Source: Trichopria drosophilae | Taxonomy: Eukaryota > Arthropoda > Insecta > Hymenoptera > Diapriidae | Length of the DNA stretch: 64,000 bases | NCBI GenBank assembly: GCA_030407085.1 | Contig: CM059587.1 | Location: forward strand, 82,907,001 to 82,971,000 | Direction: 5' to 3' | Part shown: in pieces, positions 62,521 through 64,000 of the stretch | Numbering within the stretch: the stretch's first letter is position 1 | Layout: the number at the start of each line of letters is the position of its first letter | Made by a program: the position numbers and the translations under genes | Notes under the pieces: generated by a model | Told to the model about the DNA's origin: nothing | The model's input: the letters and a program-made list of their open reading frames with translations, nothing else | Database searches by the model: none

Positions 62521-62670
62521 CCCAACGGGCACGAAGAACCCAAATGTTTCTAAAACGTCTTTAGAATGTTCCAGAAACGTTCCTAAAACGATATATGTCT
62601 GCAACATGGATGAAACATTTATAAAACGTTCCGTAAAAGTTGCAGACATATAACGTTTTAGGAACGTTTC
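62521..62670. mobile_element. Foldback MITE with heat-shock-element motif, copy 2 (right arm truncated)
   Basis: Left arm matches the copy at 14933 almost base for base (CCCAACGGGCACGAAGAACC), including the HSE GAATGTTCCAGAA at 62564-62576. The loop is present in the opposite orientation to copy 1. The right arm stops after GGAACGTTTC at 62670. Confidence 0.8.
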
Positions 62671-62844
62671 TCCGGGCTGTGAAATGATTACCAAATAGGA
62701 ACTGGCGCCTTAGAAACTTAGAGTGGTGGGATGGGTTCCCTTAACTTTCCCCTCTTCTCCCACATGCGCCATCCTATATATTTCTTATTATATCCTGCTC
62801 CCATTCCCATCCGTTCTCCCACAACCAAAAATGGGAGGAGGCGA

Positions 62845-62860
62845 GGGGGGGGGGGGGGGG
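62845..62860 (+). repeat. Run of 16 G
   Basis: An uninterrupted G run directly after GGGAGGAGGCGA. It could form a G-quadruplex, and its length may be imprecise in the assembly. Confidence 0.9.
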
Positions 62861-64000
62861 TAAGGTTAGAAATCATCAGATGTTGACAATTTTTCCTATG
62901 GATGAAACCGGATCTGATTAGAAATTGATCCTCTTTTGCAAACTACTTTCGTTGTATGTAAGAACCTTGATCAAAGTCACTCTCACAAAGTTGATCCATT
63001 TTGGATAATTCCATTTTTGTTATCAAAATTTGTTATGTATAAAAGTCTGTAAAGTGGCGTTATGTGCATATTACGATTTCCCATTGCAGTTGTTAGTATT
63101 CACCATTTAGCCAAAAAAAGTTGGGCAACCATTCGCTAAGTTTTCTTCGATCTATACAAGAAATAAGTTGGCGCAACCAAAGTAGCAGTTTCACTAATCT
63201 ATTGATTAGTTAGTAACAAATTTTTTGAACCAATTACATTTAGCCCAAAATATCGAAGTAATTTATATGCTATAAAATCATTAAAAAATTATCTTTCTAC
63301 CGGACGGTAAAAATAGTCTAAAAATATTTATTTTGAAATGTGCATATTACAGATTTTGAAAAAAAAGCTTTCAATCCAGTTTGAATTACTCGTCGGCATT
63401 CTATAATGAAAATTAATTAAAAGCAATTGGATCATTGAAGTCGTATTATTAATGCGTTAAGATTCACTGCAGGAAGTAAAATTTTCCTCTATTTCATAAT
63501 TATATATAGTCATAAATGATAAATATAGTGCACGTTATCGCATGTCCTGAGATCACGAACGCGACTCTATCAGCGATTGGTTATCGGAAGACCATCGAAG
63601 TTGAGAGGAAATTTCACTTCTATCACACAAGCTTCTCTTCGCTGTAATTATACATGAAACGATGTGAGATCGTCTTATGTCGCAGTATGTTCAAGCACGT
63701 TTCCATCAAGGTAGGTAATTTACTTCTGCAGTTGGCACTTGTAATGCGTTTGTACGAATGAAAGTGTTTTGTAAAAAAATTATTATTTACATGGATGTAC
63801 CAACAATAAAATGCGATTAAAATTAATTATCGTTACTTAGTAAAGGATAATCAAGGAGTTCTTAATTTAAATTATGCTTAAGTTTCAAAGAAATAAGTAA
63901 TCGAAGAATCTTAGTAGAATTTATATCAACACGGGAGCACCAACGTGAACCAAGTCAAATATTTGGAAAATTAAATTTTCATTCTGGGTTCGGATCAACC

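Larger units (their letters stand above)
61771..64000. other. Upstream flank or further dysc intron; no supported gene
   Basis: Contains a truncated hairpin transposon (62521-62670), a run of 16 G (62845-62860) and a third copy of the CAACCAACCG-type repeat (about 63119-63222). Near the right end, 63540-63710 is less AT-rich and ends at a plus-strand donor (ATCAAG|GTAGGT, 63711) after a short ATG frame from 63655 (about 19 codons). That could be a first exon of a plus-strand transcript, but the evidence is weak. Confidence 0.4.

Noticed and set aside
62845..62860. Poly-G run as a biological signal
   Set aside because: Listed as a repeat only, because homopolymers of this length are prone to assembly error.
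1..64000. CRISPR arrays, operons, ribosome binding sites or other prokaryotic systems
   Set aside because: There are no regularly spaced repeats with unique spacers; split genes and splice sites show the sequence is eukaryotic.

Overview
The window looks like a stretch of insect nuclear genome: very AT-rich, gene-poor, with intron-split coding sequence, consensus GT/AG splice sites and many short non-autonomous transposons. I cannot place it to order. Almost none of the many short open frames is coding.

The one gene I can read with confidence lies on the minus strand, at the right. It is the 3' part of the insect whirlin homologue, dyschronic (dysc). Four exons (61564-61770, 52911-53216, 43686-43764 and 40336-40478) join in frame across introns of about 8.3, 9.1 and 3.2 kb. 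They give about 244 residues: an acidic and glycine-rich linker, a Ser/Thr/Gly-rich linker, and a complete C-terminal PDZ domain matching PDZ3 of vertebrate whirlin, then a short tail and a stop. The protein's N-terminal part is not visible here and should lie to the right of the window. A polyadenylation signal at 40151-40156 would end the transcript near 40130. A second, 3'-distal candidate terminal exon (33693 down to about 32640) has a strong acceptor in the right phase and its own AATAAA. If used, it would replace the last helix and strand of the PDZ domain.

From 1 to about 4100 the sequence is visibly less AT-rich and reads like a plus-strand 3' UTR (AATAAA signals, Pumilio-type sites), with no gene I can name. 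From about 4100 to 32600 there are no supportable genes. It is very AT-rich DNA carrying transposon-like pieces: TA-flanked MITEs (four copies of a pogo/Tc1-like family, a 1.57 kb long-TIR element, a 242 bp element), a perfect foldback hairpin carrying heat-shock-element motifs, and a dispersed satellite-like unit built around a GGATCC/ATGGCGG core. The introns of dysc hold more foldback elements, a tRNA-like Pol III unit, and several GC-richer islands that may be enhancers or antisense promoters.

The observations most worth checking are the alternative terminal exon of dysc, the HSE-bearing hairpin transposon whose loop is inverted between its two copies, the conserved-core satellite family, and the paired nuclear-receptor-like palindromes at 34 kb.
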